Shown: positions 25,929 through 35,770, counted from the first letter of the stretch. The stretch: 64,000 nucleotides of DNA from Sphingobium lactosutens (GCF_013393185.1 NZ_QJQX01000039.1:171969-235968), one strand, 5' to 3'. A program made the numbers and translations. Notes: generated by a model not told the origin, from the sequence alone.

Positions 25929-27821
25929 GTGCTCAAATTCAAAGCGGAAATACTTGAACACATAGCCAAGGGAGAACCCTTGAGCGTAGTGGCTGACCAT
26001 ATCTGTCGTAGCGTCGAAGAGCGCTTTCCTGATATCGTCTGCTCCATTTTGACCGTGGACGCGAGTGGCCTGCTGCACCCCTTGTCTGCGCCCAGTCTGC
26101 CGCCCGATTTTTCCGGTCTGTTGGACAACATTGCGGCCGGACCTCAGGTTGGATCCTGCGGAACCGCCGCATATACCCGTAGAAACGTAGAAGTACGCGA
26201 TATTGCGTCTGACCCGCGTTGGATAGGATATGCTGAACCAGTGCTCGCGGGTGGTCTTGTGGCTTGCTGGTCATCTCCTCTTCTTGACGTATCCGGTTCC
26301 GTCATCGCAACATTTGCACTCTATTTCCGTCAATCCCGCGGACCTCGCCGTGCGGAACGGGACTTGGTCAAACTGTGCATGCACCTGTGCGATCTCGCCT
26401 TGGCGCGAGCCTCCCGCGTGCAGGACCGAGAACGGCGCGCCTCTATCGACGCCCTGACAGGCCTGCCTAACCGCAGTAGTTTCGAACATGCATTGGCGCA
26501 TTTGGGATGCTCCCGTCCCGGAATATGGGCGATCTTCCTGATCGATCTCGATAATCTCAAGATGACCAATGACACTTTCGGGCATGCTGCGGGAGACAGA
26601 CTGCTCCAGGAAGCATCTGCTCGTATGGGTCAACTTGCCGCTCCAGATCGCATCTTTCGAACCGGTGGAGACGAATTTGCGATAGTGGTCATGGCTCCGG
26701 ACCGCCTGGCCCGAGTCAGCGTCCTTGGCGAAGAAATACACGAGGCTTTGAGACAGCCGATAGAGTTTGCATCCTTCTCGATTTCGCCGAAAGCCACCAT
26801 CGGATGCGCGATCGTTTCCGGAGATGAAGACAGCGCCTACGCTGTCTATAGAAATGCGGACATCGCGCTATATCACGCCAAGGATACGCATCCAGGCGGT
26901 TTTATATGCTTCAGGTCCGAACTCGATAGCAGCATCGTCGCCCGATTGTCGTCCATCGATGCTGTGAAATCGGCTCTCGACGAAGGCAGGATCGAAGCAT
27001 GGTATCAACCATTCGTAGAGTTGGCTGGCGGGAAGATCATTGGATTTGAGGCGCTCTGTCGGATGACGACCCCGGAAGGAGAAATCGTGACTGCCTCGTC
27101 GTTCAGCGAAGCGACAACGGATGCACGGATTGCATCGACAATAACCCGTCAGATGCTCAGGCAGGTTGCCAGCGACATGAAACGCTGGAGGAACCTGGGC
27201 ATTCCGCTTTCACCGATCAGCATCAACATTACAACGGTGGATTTGCAAGGCGGGAAACTTCTCGAGCTCATTGACCAGACATTTGGTGACGACAAAGAGT
27301 TGTTGAGCAATCTATGCTTGGAAGTCACCGAAGGGGCGTATCTGGACAAACGGGCCCACCTGATGATTGACGTGATTCACGAATTGCGTCGACGTGGCAT
27401 CCGCATTGCGCTCGATGATTTTGGCACGGGATATGCCTCCCTGACACATCTTCTCAATCTTCCGATCGACATCATCAAGATCGACAGATCATTCGTCGAG
27501 CGCCTGCCAGCCGACGAACTCAGCGCTACCATTATTTCGGCGATAATCTCGATCGCAGGTAAAATCGGCGCCAGCGTAACAGCCGAAGGCGTCGAAACCG
27601 TGGAGCAGGCGGCTTTGCTGACGGAACTGGAATGCTTCGCGTGCCAAGGCTATTTATACGCCCCTGCACGCCCGCAGGCAGAGGCAGCGCAACTGGCGTT
27701 GCGGCATTCTATCTCCGGCGACCATCCTATCCCTATTGTTCGCACACATGGGGTTACTTGTGAGCCTTCCAGGGCCGCAAGACATCGAGATGACAATGCC
27801 TTCGCCGTCAAGCGAAGCTGA
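25929..27821 (+). CDS. GAF-GGDEF-EAL c-di-GMP signalling enzyme
   Basis: A 630-aa cytoplasmic protein. Residues 1-165 form a GAF sensor (CGTAAYTRRNVEVRDIASDPRW). The diguanylate cyclase domain (about 175-335) has an intact RTGGDEFAIVV site and DALTGLPNR. The EAL domain (about 350-600) keeps FEALCRM, the metal motif ALDDFGTGYASL, KIDRSFV and TAEGVET. Both synthesis and hydrolysis of c-di-GMP are therefore possible. Translation starts at a GTG directly after an in-frame stop; the ribosome site is poor. It follows the element cargo and could adjust attachment or motility after acquisition. Confidence 0.92.
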   Translation: MLKFKAEILEHIAKGEPLSVVADHICRSVEERFPDIVCSILTVDASGLLHPLSAPSLPPDFSGLLDNIAAGPQVGSCGTAAYTRRNVEVRDIASDPRWIGYAEPVLAGGLVACWSSPLLDVSGSVIATFALYFRQSRGPRRAERDLVKLCMHLCDLALARASRVQDRERRASIDALTGLPNRSSFEHALAHLGCSRPGIWAIFLIDLDNLKMTNDTFGHAAGDRLLQEASARMGQLAAPDRIFRTGGDEFAIVVMAPDRLARVSVLGEEIHEALRQPIEFASFSISPKATIGCAIVSGDEDSAYAVYRNADIALYHAKDTHPGGFICFRSELDSSIVARLSSIDAVKSALDEGRIEAWYQPFVELAGGKIIGFEALCRMTTPEGEIVTASSFSEATTDARIASTITRQMLRQVASDMKRWRNLGIPLSPISINITTVDLQGGKLLELIDQTFGDDKELLSNLCLEVTEGAYLDKRAHLMIDVIHELRRRGIRIALDDFGTGYASLTHLLNLPIDIIKIDRSFVERLPADELSATIISAIISIAGKIGASVTAEGVETVEQAALLTELECFACQGYLYAPARPQAEAAQLALRHSISGDHPIPIVRTHGVTCEPSRAARHRDDNAFAVKRS

Positions 27822-28169
27822 GTAATGCCAATTGGAACTTCATCAGAACGGCCACGGTGAGGTGGATTTCAGGCCAACACGTCCGTCTCTGAAAGACAAC
27901 ACTGAGACTTGCATCAGCAAGGGCGTTCCTGGCCAGATCCGCGGCACGGGTAATGCCACCATCGAGAAGGATGACGCCGGCAATTAGTGAAATTCTTTCA
28001 TCCTGTCATCAAAACCTGATGCGATTGTTGCGGTAATCAGGATGACATATCTTCAGCAGTCCTACCGCAAAGCTTGGCTGAAGATTCTATATCCGGGTTT
28101 TTGCTCAACACCAGGCTCCCCACCGTGAAGCCCGACGAAGCCTGAAAGATGCAGAGAAAGAAGGATAGC
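27822..28169. other. Gene-free stretch with a stop-free minus-strand segment
   Basis: About 350 bp. A minus-strand stretch of about 64 codons ending near 27820 (containing SLIAGVILLDGGITRAADLARN) has no start codon and no family I recognise; it may be a decayed gene end. The remainder should hold the promoter of the SDR gene. Confidence 0.4.
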
Positions 28170-28946
28170 ATGACAAAGAAGATTCTTATTACTGGCGCAA
28201 GTTCCGGCTTCGGTCTCGGGGCAGCGATCGAGCTTGCCCGCCAGGGGCACCAGGTCATCGCGACCGCCGAAACCTGGCCGCAGGTGCGCAGCCTTCGCTC
28301 CGATGCGGCGGAAGCGGGTGTCGAGCTCGAGGTCATCAAGCTTAACTTGCTGAACGATATCGACCTCGCTCATGCCGCAACCTACGACCCTGACGTACTG
28401 GTGCTCAATTCCGGCATCATGGAAAGCGGGTCGGTCGTCGATATTCCAATTGAGCGGGTCCGCGAATCGTTCGAGGTCAACGTATTTAGCCAAATTAAGC
28501 TGGTGCAGGGCATCGTTCCCAAGATGGTGGCGCGCAAGTCCGGCAAGGTAGTGTGGCTCTCGTCGATGGGCGGCATCATGGCGCTTCCCTTTATCGGGGC
28601 CTACTGCGCCACCAAGCATGCCATCGAGGCGTTTGCCGGCGCCATGAAGACCGAGCTGGAGCCCCACGGCGTCAAGGTCGCCACCGTGAATCCCGGCATG
28701 TTCAGCACGGGCTTTAACGATACGGGTGCCGAGAGCCACGTGCAGTGGTACGATGAGAAAACAGCCGTTGTCCCGATGCCGGATTTCGGCGGTGCCCTCG
28801 CCAATCAGAATGATCCGAAGGAAATGATCGACGCGATGGTCGAAATCATTACGGCCGAGGATCACCTCTATCGCACGATGCGCCCGTCCGAAACGATCGA
28901 TGCGGCAAAGAAGTGGCAGGAGACTGAGTGGACCCAGAACGCCTGA
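28170..28946 (+). CDS. SDR family oxidoreductase
   Basis: A 258-aa classical short-chain dehydrogenase/reductase, cytosolic. The nucleotide site is TGASSGFGLGAA at residue 8, the structural motif LNSG replaces NNAG, and the catalytic Ser/Tyr/Lys are in WLSSMGG and YCATK. Start 28170 is chosen for its GAAGGA ribosome site. The body aligns with the NADP-type reductases acting on small carbonyls or alcohols; substrate unknown. A DUF1330 gene follows 76 bp later and may share transcription. Confidence 0.9.
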   Translation: MTKKILITGASSGFGLGAAIELARQGHQVIATAETWPQVRSLRSDAAEAGVELEVIKLNLLNDIDLAHAATYDPDVLVLNSGIMESGSVVDIPIERVRESFEVNVFSQIKLVQGIVPKMVARKSGKVVWLSSMGGIMALPFIGAYCATKHAIEAFAGAMKTELEPHGVKVATVNPGMFSTGFNDTGAESHVQWYDEKTAVVPMPDFGGALANQNDPKEMIDAMVEIITAEDHLYRTMRPSETIDAAKKWQETEWTQNA

Positions 28947-29022
28947 CGTCGGGCTCGATGGGCATAAATCTCAGTCTCAAAGTATTTCGATTTGCAACCC
29001 AAATAGATCGCGGAGGATATCA

Positions 29023-29328
29023 ATGGCCGCCTACGTCATATTTTGCATCAGCAACGTTCATGATGAGGAGAGTCTGGCGGAATATCGTCGCCAGGTGGTT
29101 CCCCTCATCGAAGCGACGCCCGGAGTTAAGTTCTTCGCTGGCCCCGTGCCGTTTGTCGTGGAGGAAGGGCTGCCGATCACCTATGGCGTGGTTATCGAAT
29201 GTGCCGACCTCGAAGCCGCGAAAAGTTGGTATTATTCCGAAGATTATCAGCGGGTCGCCGCATTTCGGCATAAGGCCTCGGATGGTTTCGCCTTCATCCT
29301 GGAATCCTGGACCGGCCCTGTCCACTGA
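29023..29328 (+). CDS. DUF1330 domain protein
   Basis: A 101-aa dimeric alpha-beta-barrel family protein (YVIFCISNVHDEESLAEYRRQV...; GVVIECADLEAAKSWYYSEDYQRV...FILES), complete DUF1330 length. Start 29023 has CGGAGGA upstream. DUF1330 proteins are stress- or redox-associated small proteins without proven catalysis. It lies between an SDR gene and a small membrane protein gene. Confidence 0.88.
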   Translation: MAAYVIFCISNVHDEESLAEYRRQVVPLIEATPGVKFFAGPVPFVVEEGLPITYGVVIECADLEAAKSWYYSEDYQRVAAFRHKASDGFAFILESWTGPVH

Positions 29329-29410
29329 TCCAAACTATGAGCGATGCGATAGTTCTCGGTCGACGATTTGAGTCCGCTAGGAGGCCCGCAAGGGAGCCGG
29401 GGCTGCTGAT

Positions 29411-29938
29411 ATGATCAGGATTTACTTCAATGCCGAACGGACAGGTGGCCTGAGATTCATTATCGTCGGGACCATTGCTCTGGTCATCGCATTGGCGGTC
29501 TGGGGATGGCGCCACGGCCCCTTCTGGTGGGGAGTAGCATGGGTATTGGCGGTCAGCGCGCTGATCCAGATCAACGTCGGTATCACCTACTGGTGGCGCA
29601 GTCCCGATGACCTCGAACGCGTCCAACATCTCGTTGCCCAAGAGCCGGGACGCATTGTGGGGGAGGAAGTACCACGGATGCAGGCCGTGCTGAAGAGCTA
29701 CGCCATCAGCATACGGATCGAGATCGCCGTGCTCGCTGCGGGACTGGCGCTGCTCGTCCTTTCGCCGCACGGCAGTGCGTGGCAAGGCGCAGGGATGGGC
29801 TTGGCGGTGCAGACCGGCTTGGTACTTCTCCTGGACGGTTTGGCCGAGCGGCGGGGGCAAGCGTATCTCCAATGGCTGCTGGCGTTTATGGCCACCTCGC
29901 CAGATGCTGGCATCGCGTTTGGCGCGGATTCCGGCTGA
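29411..29938 (+). CDS. Hypothetical four-helix membrane protein
   Basis: A 175-aa protein not assigned to a named family. Four hydrophobic helices are visible (FIIVGTIALVIALAVWGW; WWGVAWVLAVSALIQINVG; IEIAVLAAGLALLVLS; MGLAVQTGLVLLLDGLA), with a soluble loop of about 35 residues between helices 2 and 3. It follows the DUF1330 gene by 82 bp in the same direction. No catalytic or transport motif was seen. Confidence 0.7.
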   Translation: MIRIYFNAERTGGLRFIIVGTIALVIALAVWGWRHGPFWWGVAWVLAVSALIQINVGITYWWRSPDDLERVQHLVAQEPGRIVGEEVPRMQAVLKSYAISIRIEIAVLAAGLALLVLSPHGSAWQGAGMGLAVQTGLVLLLDGLAERRGQAYLQWLLAFMATSPDAGIAFGADSG

Positions 29939-30207
29939 GTTCAACGGATCGTAGTCGGTGACTGAACTGCGCAGGATGCCCTTGGTCTGTGTGCCGCAAC
30001 CTTGCGAAGCCCAAATAATACCCCCTTGGCAAGGGAAAGGCCACAGCAAGGTTCGTCGAACAAACTGTAACCCGCTCGTTGAACGGAAAAGACAACTTAG
30101 GCGACGCTGGGAATACAGGAAGAAAGCGGGGCGGGCAGCAGTGGGATCCTTCAACCGCCCCGGCTGCTTTGCGCGATTAAACTGCGAATAAATTGAAGGA
30201 AAACAAT

Positions 30208-31053
30208 ATGGCCGAACGGAAAACTTGGTTCATTACCGGCACGTCTCGTGGATTCGGGCGTGTTTGGACAAAGGCCGCGCTTAAGCGCGGCGATCGGGTG
30301 ATCGCTACCGCCCGCAATATCGACAGCCTGGAAATTCTCCGGACATCCTATGGCAACGACGTCCTTCTGCCCCTGACTCTCGACGTAACGGATCGAGATG
30401 CTGTTTTCGCTGCCGTCACGCAGGGACACGAGCACTTCGGCAGAATTGACGTCATCATCAACAACGCCGGTTACGGATTGAGCGGTGCCATCGAAGAGGT
30501 CAGCGCCGCCGATGCGCGCGCGCAACTGGAAACGAATGTCCTTGGCGCTCTTTGGGGGACTCAAGCCGTGCTGCCGATCATGCGTCGGCAGGGCAGCGGT
30601 CACATTCTCTCCGTCTCCAGCATCGGTGGCGTGGTCGCCTTTCCGACGCTTGGCCTGTATCACGCCTCGAAATGGGCACTTGAAGCCATGATGGATTCTC
30701 TATCGCAGGAAGTGGGCAACCTTGGTATCAAAGTTACGCTTATTGAGCCTGGCGGCTATGCGACCGACTTTGGCGATCCATCCTCGATGAAATTTTCCAC
30801 TCAGATCGCGGCATACGACGAGCCGCGCGCACGCCTTTATGCTTCATTCGAACCGGATACGATAGGCGATCCACAAGCGACGGGGGATGCAATCCTGAAA
30901 GTCATTGATGCGGATCAGCCGCCGCTGCGCATCTTTCTTGGAGCCGTTCCCCTTCAGCTTGCTCGCGCGACCTACGAGGCACGCCTCGCCACCTGGGACG
31001 CCTGGGCAGGCACATCGATACAGTCTCAGCGGACAATATCGGTGCCGAAGTGA
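30208..31053 (+). CDS. SDR family oxidoreductase
   Basis: A 281-aa SDR enzyme. Motifs: TGTSRGFGRVW (nucleotide binding), NNAGYG, SVSSIGG and the catalytic YHASK. It resembles the classical SDRs of the retinol dehydrogenase-like bacterial group. Start 30208 follows GAAGGA with good spacing. It stands alone, followed by a remnant-rich 900-bp stretch. Substrate not predictable; a similar enzyme is encoded at 58650. Confidence 0.9.
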   Translation: MAERKTWFITGTSRGFGRVWTKAALKRGDRVIATARNIDSLEILRTSYGNDVLLPLTLDVTDRDAVFAAVTQGHEHFGRIDVIINNAGYGLSGAIEEVSAADARAQLETNVLGALWGTQAVLPIMRRQGSGHILSVSSIGGVVAFPTLGLYHASKWALEAMMDSLSQEVGNLGIKVTLIEPGGYATDFGDPSSMKFSTQIAAYDEPRARLYASFEPDTIGDPQATGDAILKVIDADQPPLRIFLGAVPLQLARATYEARLATWDAWAGTSIQSQRTISVPK

Positions 31054-31284
31054 AGGCATCGAGCCGCCAGCAAGCCTCTTAAAGCACGTCATTCTGCCTC
31101 TGTCACATTCGCGACAATGACGTTGAGCGGCCCCGCCCTACGCGCGATCGCGCTATCCGGTCAAAAACGCCGTGGAGCGAGGCTGGAATTGCCGTTCGAT
31201 CAAGACGGGCGGCGCTGTGCGTGCCGCCCCGTCGTCGCCTGCCTCGAAGAATGCGCGGCCAACAGCATTATATTGTCTATTGCA

Positions 31285-31478
31285 GCTAAACGGGTTCGCC
31301 AGAGAAAATGTATTGTCTCGCCGCATGCGGTAAGCACAATCGTCCCGTCCGTCAGTCCAAAGAGCGCTACCTCACGGAGTTCGCAAAATGCGACGGTGGG
31401 AATATTCGATCAAGTCGATCCAGCAGCAAAGTATCACGATATGCCGGCCGTCGCCGATGACCGAATTCAACTGAGAGA
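31285..31478. repeat. Diverged repeat, copy A
   Basis: This stretch aligns by eye, in the same orientation, with 37047-37247 (copy B). Shared blocks include CTAAAC, TATTGT, GCACAATC, GTTCGC and ATATTCGATCA-GTCGAT. On the minus strand both copies end in a related peptide (IDLIEY then RTP-stop), which suggests a conserved gene 3' end. An in-frame TAG about 38 codons upstream shows this copy is decayed. Confidence 0.6.
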
Positions 31479-31599
31479 TCTCATGTTCAAAAGTCTAGCG
31501 ACGGGTATAGGGCCGATATGGCCCGACTCCCAGCGGCGGCGGCTGGCGATGCAAGGGCATCGTTCAGCGGGCGCCGCTCGCTCAGACCGAAATCACTCC

Positions 31600-31860
31600 G
31601 TCGTTGCTCATCCAGTCGTCAACGAACGCGCCCGAAACCTCGAAGAAGGCGTCGCCACTCGCACCTCCGACTTCGATGTGGCTTGCATCCAGGCCCATGG
31701 CTGGACGGCATACGCCGACGGGCCGAGCGTCTGGGCCGCCACGGTGGGCCCGCCCAAGATAGTCGCAGCGCTGAAGGCGCTCGCGCCCCAGGATGGCCCC
31801 GCTTTCGCTCCGGCAAGCCTGTTCAAGGTCAAGGCTGCATCCGGGGCAAGCTTGGGGCGC
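31600..31860 (+). pseudogene. C-terminal remnant of a FadB-like multifunctional beta-oxidation enzyme
   Basis: Frame reading VVAHPVVNERARNLEEG, SDFDVACIQAHGW, DGPSVWAATVGPPKI and APASLFKVKAASG aligns with the last 85 or so residues of enoyl-CoA hydratase/3-hydroxyacyl-CoA dehydrogenase proteins (usually VNE-A-ILEEGIALR-SDID, GGPM-YADTVG, PAPLL). The remaining 600 or more residues are missing, and the surrounding frame reads as junk. Degenerate positions include the usual GGP turned to ADGP. It shows a beta-oxidation locus was once here or was moved. Confidence 0.7.
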
Positions 31861-31979
31861 GAGCTTACAGCGATGGACGCGCCGGCAACTGATCCCAACT
31901 GCACCGCAGGGCAGGCCAAGGGTCGAATCTGCGCGCTACCGGAACTGCGACCGCGCCATGCAGGCAAAGGATTAAGTTT

Positions 31980-33128
31980 ATGAGCAGCGCGCGGATGCCC
32001 TCGCGGCGCCCACCGGGCTTGGCGCGGCTTGGCGCATTCCTTTCGCTGCTGATACCGTCGTGCCTCCTTGCCGCCTTCCTTGAACGACTGGGCCTGCCGG
32101 CCGGCCTGCTGCTGGGGCCGATGATAGTCGCGATCATCTTTTCGGCGCGTGGCGGCACCTTCCACATCTCCGAGTCCGTGTCCGACGGCAGCCAGGCAAT
32201 CATCGGCCTTATGATCGCCCCGTCGCTCAACCTGTCGATCCTCGCGACAGCAACCCAGGAGCCCTGGCTGTTCGTCGGCATCACAGCAACGACCATCTCG
32301 CTCAGTATGCTGATCGGGTGGGTGATGACTCGGTGGCGGCTCCTGCCCGGCACTGTCGCGGTCTGGGGTTCGATGCCGGGGGCGGCGGCGGCAATGGTGA
32401 TGATGGCGCGTGATGAGGGCGCGCCATGGCAACTGGTTGCCGTGATGAGCTACCTGCGCATCTGCTTCGTGGCCGTGCTCGCCTCGCTGGTCGCCGCCGT
32501 TGCAACCGGCCACACCGAGAGCCCGCCGCCGGGCGGAGCCTGGTTCCCGCCGCTAGACGCGCTTGGGCTGGCCCAGACCGTCGTGATCGGCGTAGTTGGC
32601 ATTTATGGCGGCCGGCTGCTTCGTCTTCCCGCTGCCCAATTGCTCGGACCAATCTTCCTTGGGGCCGGCCTTGAGGCCGCAGGACTCGTTCGACCGCAGC
32701 TGCCGGGCTGGTTGCTGGCAGTATCCTATTTCTTGCTGGCGTGGCGGATCGGACTTGGCTTCACGCCCGAGATCATCGCGGTTGCCCGCAAGGCGATACC
32801 CTGGATCGCAGCGGCGGTCTGCACGCAGATCGGGCTGCTTGCCGGCTGTGGGGCGGTGCTCGCCCACCTGACCGGGCGTGACCTGATGACCGCCTATCTG
32901 GCGATGAGCCCGGGAGGCGTGGACTCGGTCGCGATCATCGGAAGCGCGGTGCCGATCGATACGCCCTTCGTGTCGTCGATGCAGGTGTTCCGGTTCGTCG
33001 TGGTGCTGCTGATTGGTCCCAGCCTCGCTAGGCTCGTCGCGCGGCGCATGCGGTCAGCAGGTACGAGCGAGTGCGGCGATCAGCCAAAGGTCATGGGCAA
33101 CATCCCGCACGAGCATCCGACCGACTGA
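31980..33128 (+). CDS. AbrB-family polytopic membrane protein
   Basis: A 382-aa integral membrane protein with about ten helices and the internal duplication typical of the AbrB family (PF05145): GLPAGLLLGPMIVAIIF in the first half is echoed by LPAAQLLGPIFLGAGLEAAGL in the second. VWGSMPGAAAAMVMMA and MSPGGVDSVAIIGS are conserved family stretches. Despite the name this is a transporter-like family, not the DNA-binding AbrB. Start 31980 has AAAGGAT upstream. Substrate unknown; it may export or import a small organic acid. Confidence 0.85.
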   Translation: MSSARMPSRRPPGLARLGAFLSLLIPSCLLAAFLERLGLPAGLLLGPMIVAIIFSARGGTFHISESVSDGSQAIIGLMIAPSLNLSILATATQEPWLFVGITATTISLSMLIGWVMTRWRLLPGTVAVWGSMPGAAAAMVMMARDEGAPWQLVAVMSYLRICFVAVLASLVAAVATGHTESPPPGGAWFPPLDALGLAQTVVIGVVGIYGGRLLRLPAAQLLGPIFLGAGLEAAGLVRPQLPGWLLAVSYFLLAWRIGLGFTPEIIAVARKAIPWIAAAVCTQIGLLAGCGAVLAHLTGRDLMTAYLAMSPGGVDSVAIIGSAVPIDTPFVSSMQVFRFVVVLLIGPSLARLVARRMRSAGTSECGDQPKVMGNIPHEHPTD

Positions 33129-33200
33129 TCAACGGACGTGCTAGCCTGTCGGGACATCACCCATTCAGCCGCAAACGCAACGGTCTAAGGGAACAAAACA

Positions 33201-34103
33201 GTGCATGATCTCGGCCCGAATTCGCATCGCTTCGTGTCACAGCGGTTGACGCTCAACTATCTCGATTGGGGCAATCCCGACGCGCCCTTGCTCTTGCTCG
33301 TCCACGGCGGGATGGATCATGCGCGTAACTGGGACTGGGTGGCGCGCGAGCTGCGCGACGACTGGCACATCATCTGCCCCGATCTGCGCGGGCATGGCGA
33401 CAGCGCCTGGTCTCCGGACGGGAGCTACTCGATGCCATATTACGTCGCCGATCTGGCGCAGCTGATCCAACAGTGTACAGACGGGCCCGTTTCCATCGTG
33501 TCGCATTCGCTCGGTGGCGCGATCTCTCTGCGCTATGCCGGTACCCATCCCGAGCGCGTCCACCGGCTCGCCGTAATAGAAGGGCTTGGCCCGTCGCCAC
33601 TCGACCAGACGCCGCAGATCCCGGTCACCGAACGCTGGCGAACCTGGATCGACGAACGACGCGCGCTTAGCGGACGTGCGCCGCGTCGTTATGCCTCGAT
33701 TGAGCAGGCCTATGCCCGCATGCAGCAGAAGAATGCGCATCTGTCCGCAGAACAGGCGCGACACCTGACAGTGCACGGCACCCGCCGCAACGAGGACGGC
33801 ACGTACAGCTGGAAGTTCGACAATTATGTCCGGCTGCCGATGCCGACGGACATTACAAGCGACGAGCTGAGCGATGTCTGGAGCGCTATCGACTGTCCGG
33901 TGTGGCTCATACACGGTCGGGACAGCTGGGCGCGCCATCCTGGCGACGACGGGCGCGCGGACAATTTCAAGCAAGCGATGGTCACAAGCTACGAGCGAGC
34001 CGGACACTGGGTCCATCACGACCGGTTCGAAAGTTACGTGGCGGACCTGAAGCGGTTCCTGTCCGAAGACGAGCCGGCGTCGCTGGTCGCCACCGCCCGG
34101 TAG
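33201..34103 (+). CDS. Alpha/beta hydrolase
   Basis: A 300-aa alpha/beta-fold hydrolase, no signal peptide. The oxyanion region is LVHGGMDHARNW, the nucleophile elbow SHSLGG (about residue 100), the acid Asp in LIHGRDSW and the catalytic His in AGHWVHHD. It starts at GTG 33201 with AAGGGA upstream. It lies 72 bp after the AbrB-family gene and before a porin, so uptake and hydrolysis of one substrate is a reasonable inference. Confidence 0.9.
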   Translation: MHDLGPNSHRFVSQRLTLNYLDWGNPDAPLLLLVHGGMDHARNWDWVARELRDDWHIICPDLRGHGDSAWSPDGSYSMPYYVADLAQLIQQCTDGPVSIVSHSLGGAISLRYAGTHPERVHRLAVIEGLGPSPLDQTPQIPVTERWRTWIDERRALSGRAPRRYASIEQAYARMQQKNAHLSAEQARHLTVHGTRRNEDGTYSWKFDNYVRLPMPTDITSDELSDVWSAIDCPVWLIHGRDSWARHPGDDGRADNFKQAMVTSYERAGHWVHHDRFESYVADLKRFLSEDEPASLVATAR

Positions 34104-34255
34104 GCTTCTGTTCTCCAATAGCGGGCAAGAGGAAGTATCGGCGGCCCTGCTCGAGCGGCTCGATGTTCCTGTCGGTGTCACGGCTCTCTTCGAAGCCGAC
34201 CAGGAAAAATCTTCCCAACGAATCAGAAGAACAAATTCCAATGGAGGTAACGCCG

Positions 34256-35770
34256 ATGCTACTTGATCCTTTGTTAAATCCTCCGTTAGGGCCGCGTGTA
34301 TCTTGGAAATCTGCTGTCCTCTTGTCATCAGCCGTGCTGCTTTTGCCGACTACGGCGTCAGCTGCACCTCAAGACTTACCCGCAGAAACACCGTCTACAA
34401 CTCCGCTGGGCTTTCCAGCGATCGAGGCCCCCGAACCGCAAAACGCGTCGACCATCCCTGTGAATTCGGCCCAGTCGCCCTACCTGTTTAATCTGCAGAA
34501 TAAACCGGTAACAGCCATAGGTTCTGCGCTGCAGAAAGCCGGGCTCTACCTCAACGGCTTTGATTTTTCCGAGTTCCAGGGCGTTCCCTCCGGTGGATTC
34601 GATGGTGGATCCTATGGGGGGAGTTGGACTCAACTCGGCTTGGACGCCGACATGAAGAAGATTGCCGGTATCGATGGGGCGAAGATTCACTTTTCTGTCA
34701 CCGCTATCTCTGGCCGGGGAAGGTGGTGGCAGCATACTGGATCGGTTTTATCAGTCACGAGTACTTTCGGAAATCATAACGGTTTGCAGTTGCGTGAATT
34801 TGCATGGGATCAAGCCATTCTTTCTGACAAATTGCACATACTGGTTGGCCGATTTAACAAAGGCGGCGAATTCGACTCCTCGGAACTGTACTGTCAATTC
34901 TCCACAATCATTTGTGCAAGTCCTGTTACCTTTATGGGCAACAACGGTGGCCCACCGTACGTAACATCAAGCTGGGCAGCACGCGTGCTCTTCAAACCAA
35001 CGACACACACCTACATCAAGGCGGCAATTTACGCGAACGAGCCGATTCTGACCAGAGCGGGCCATGGAGGTTGGCCGGGCAAGGACTGGTCCTTCTCGCG
35101 CGCGGATGGCGCGCTGCTCCCCGTCGAAATCGGATACAAGACCAGTTTTGCTGACGACCTCTATCCGCGCGCATACACGATAGGCGCGACTTTCGACACA
35201 TCGAGATACAATGATCCGATCAGAAACGTCGCTGGCGAGAATTTGGTTATCTATGGTGGAACACCGCTTCAACATACCAAGCAGAGTTCAGTCTATCTCC
35301 AGGCACAACAGATGGTATGGAAGCCAGATCCGAGGGGCACCCGAGGGCTGACACTCTTTGGCGCGGCCAATGTAACGACCAAGGGAAACCCGCCGATAAG
35401 TGCCGGTATCGTGCTAGGCGCGCTCGATTACGGGCCATTTAAAGCTCGTCCAAATGATACGGCGGGTATCGTATTTCAGACCCTATGGATCGACCGTTCC
35501 ACGCGCCGTGTCGCTAACGACATCGTCCGCCTGCAGGGAATAGATCATAAATTCTCGAGGAAGGAGTACATGGTGGAAGTGAACTATGGTGCAGCGGTTG
35601 CACCAGGGCTCAAGATACAACCATATCTCGAATATATCTGGCACCCGGATCAAATCTATTTCCCCAACCCGCGGCCAGGCGTGACGCATGCGTTGCAGAT
35701 CGGAGTAATGCTCGATTTCGAGCTGAACGAAGCATTTGGCCTACCGAGACTCCGGCGTACGAATTTTTGA
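34256..35770 (+). CDS. OprB-family carbohydrate porin
   Basis: About 504 aa. Start 34256 is chosen because GGAGG lies 8 nt upstream, and a signal peptide follows (SAVLLSSAVLLLPTTASA then APQD). The body is an outer-membrane beta-barrel of the OprB type (GLYLNGFDFSEFQG; LREFAWDQAILSDKLHILVGRFNKGGEF; PYLEYIWHPDQIYFP). Codon use is more AT-rich than neighbours, hinting at separate acquisition. The barrel's last strand (VMLDFELNEAFGL) is followed by a short tail encoded over an IS110 fragment, so the native C-terminus may be altered. Confidence 0.85.
   Translation: MLLDPLLNPPLGPRVSWKSAVLLSSAVLLLPTTASAAPQDLPAETPSTTPLGFPAIEAPEPQNASTIPVNSAQSPYLFNLQNKPVTAIGSALQKAGLYLNGFDFSEFQGVPSGGFDGGSYGGSWTQLGLDADMKKIAGIDGAKIHFSVTAISGRGRWWQHTGSVLSVTSTFGNHNGLQLREFAWDQAILSDKLHILVGRFNKGGEFDSSELYCQFSTIICASPVTFMGNNGGPPYVTSSWAARVLFKPTTHTYIKAAIYANEPILTRAGHGGWPGKDWSFSRADGALLPVEIGYKTSFADDLYPRAYTIGATFDTSRYNDPIRNVAGENLVIYGGTPLQHTKQSSVYLQAQQMVWKPDPRGTRGLTLFGAANVTTKGNPPISAGIVLGALDYGPFKARPNDTAGIVFQTLWIDRSTRRVANDIVRLQGIDHKFSRKEYMVEVNYGAAVAPGLKIQPYLEYIWHPDQIYFPNPRPGVTHALQIGVMLDFELNEAFGLPRLRRTNF

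Noticed and set aside
27820..28010. Stop-free minus-strand stretch of about 64 codons after the c-di-GMP gene
   Set aside because: No start codon and no recognisable domain; kept only as a note on the gap.
33902..34255. N-terminal extension of the porin frame into the hydrolase gene
   Set aside because: The signal peptide and GGAGG site place the start at 34256; the extension overlaps the hydrolase coding sequence.
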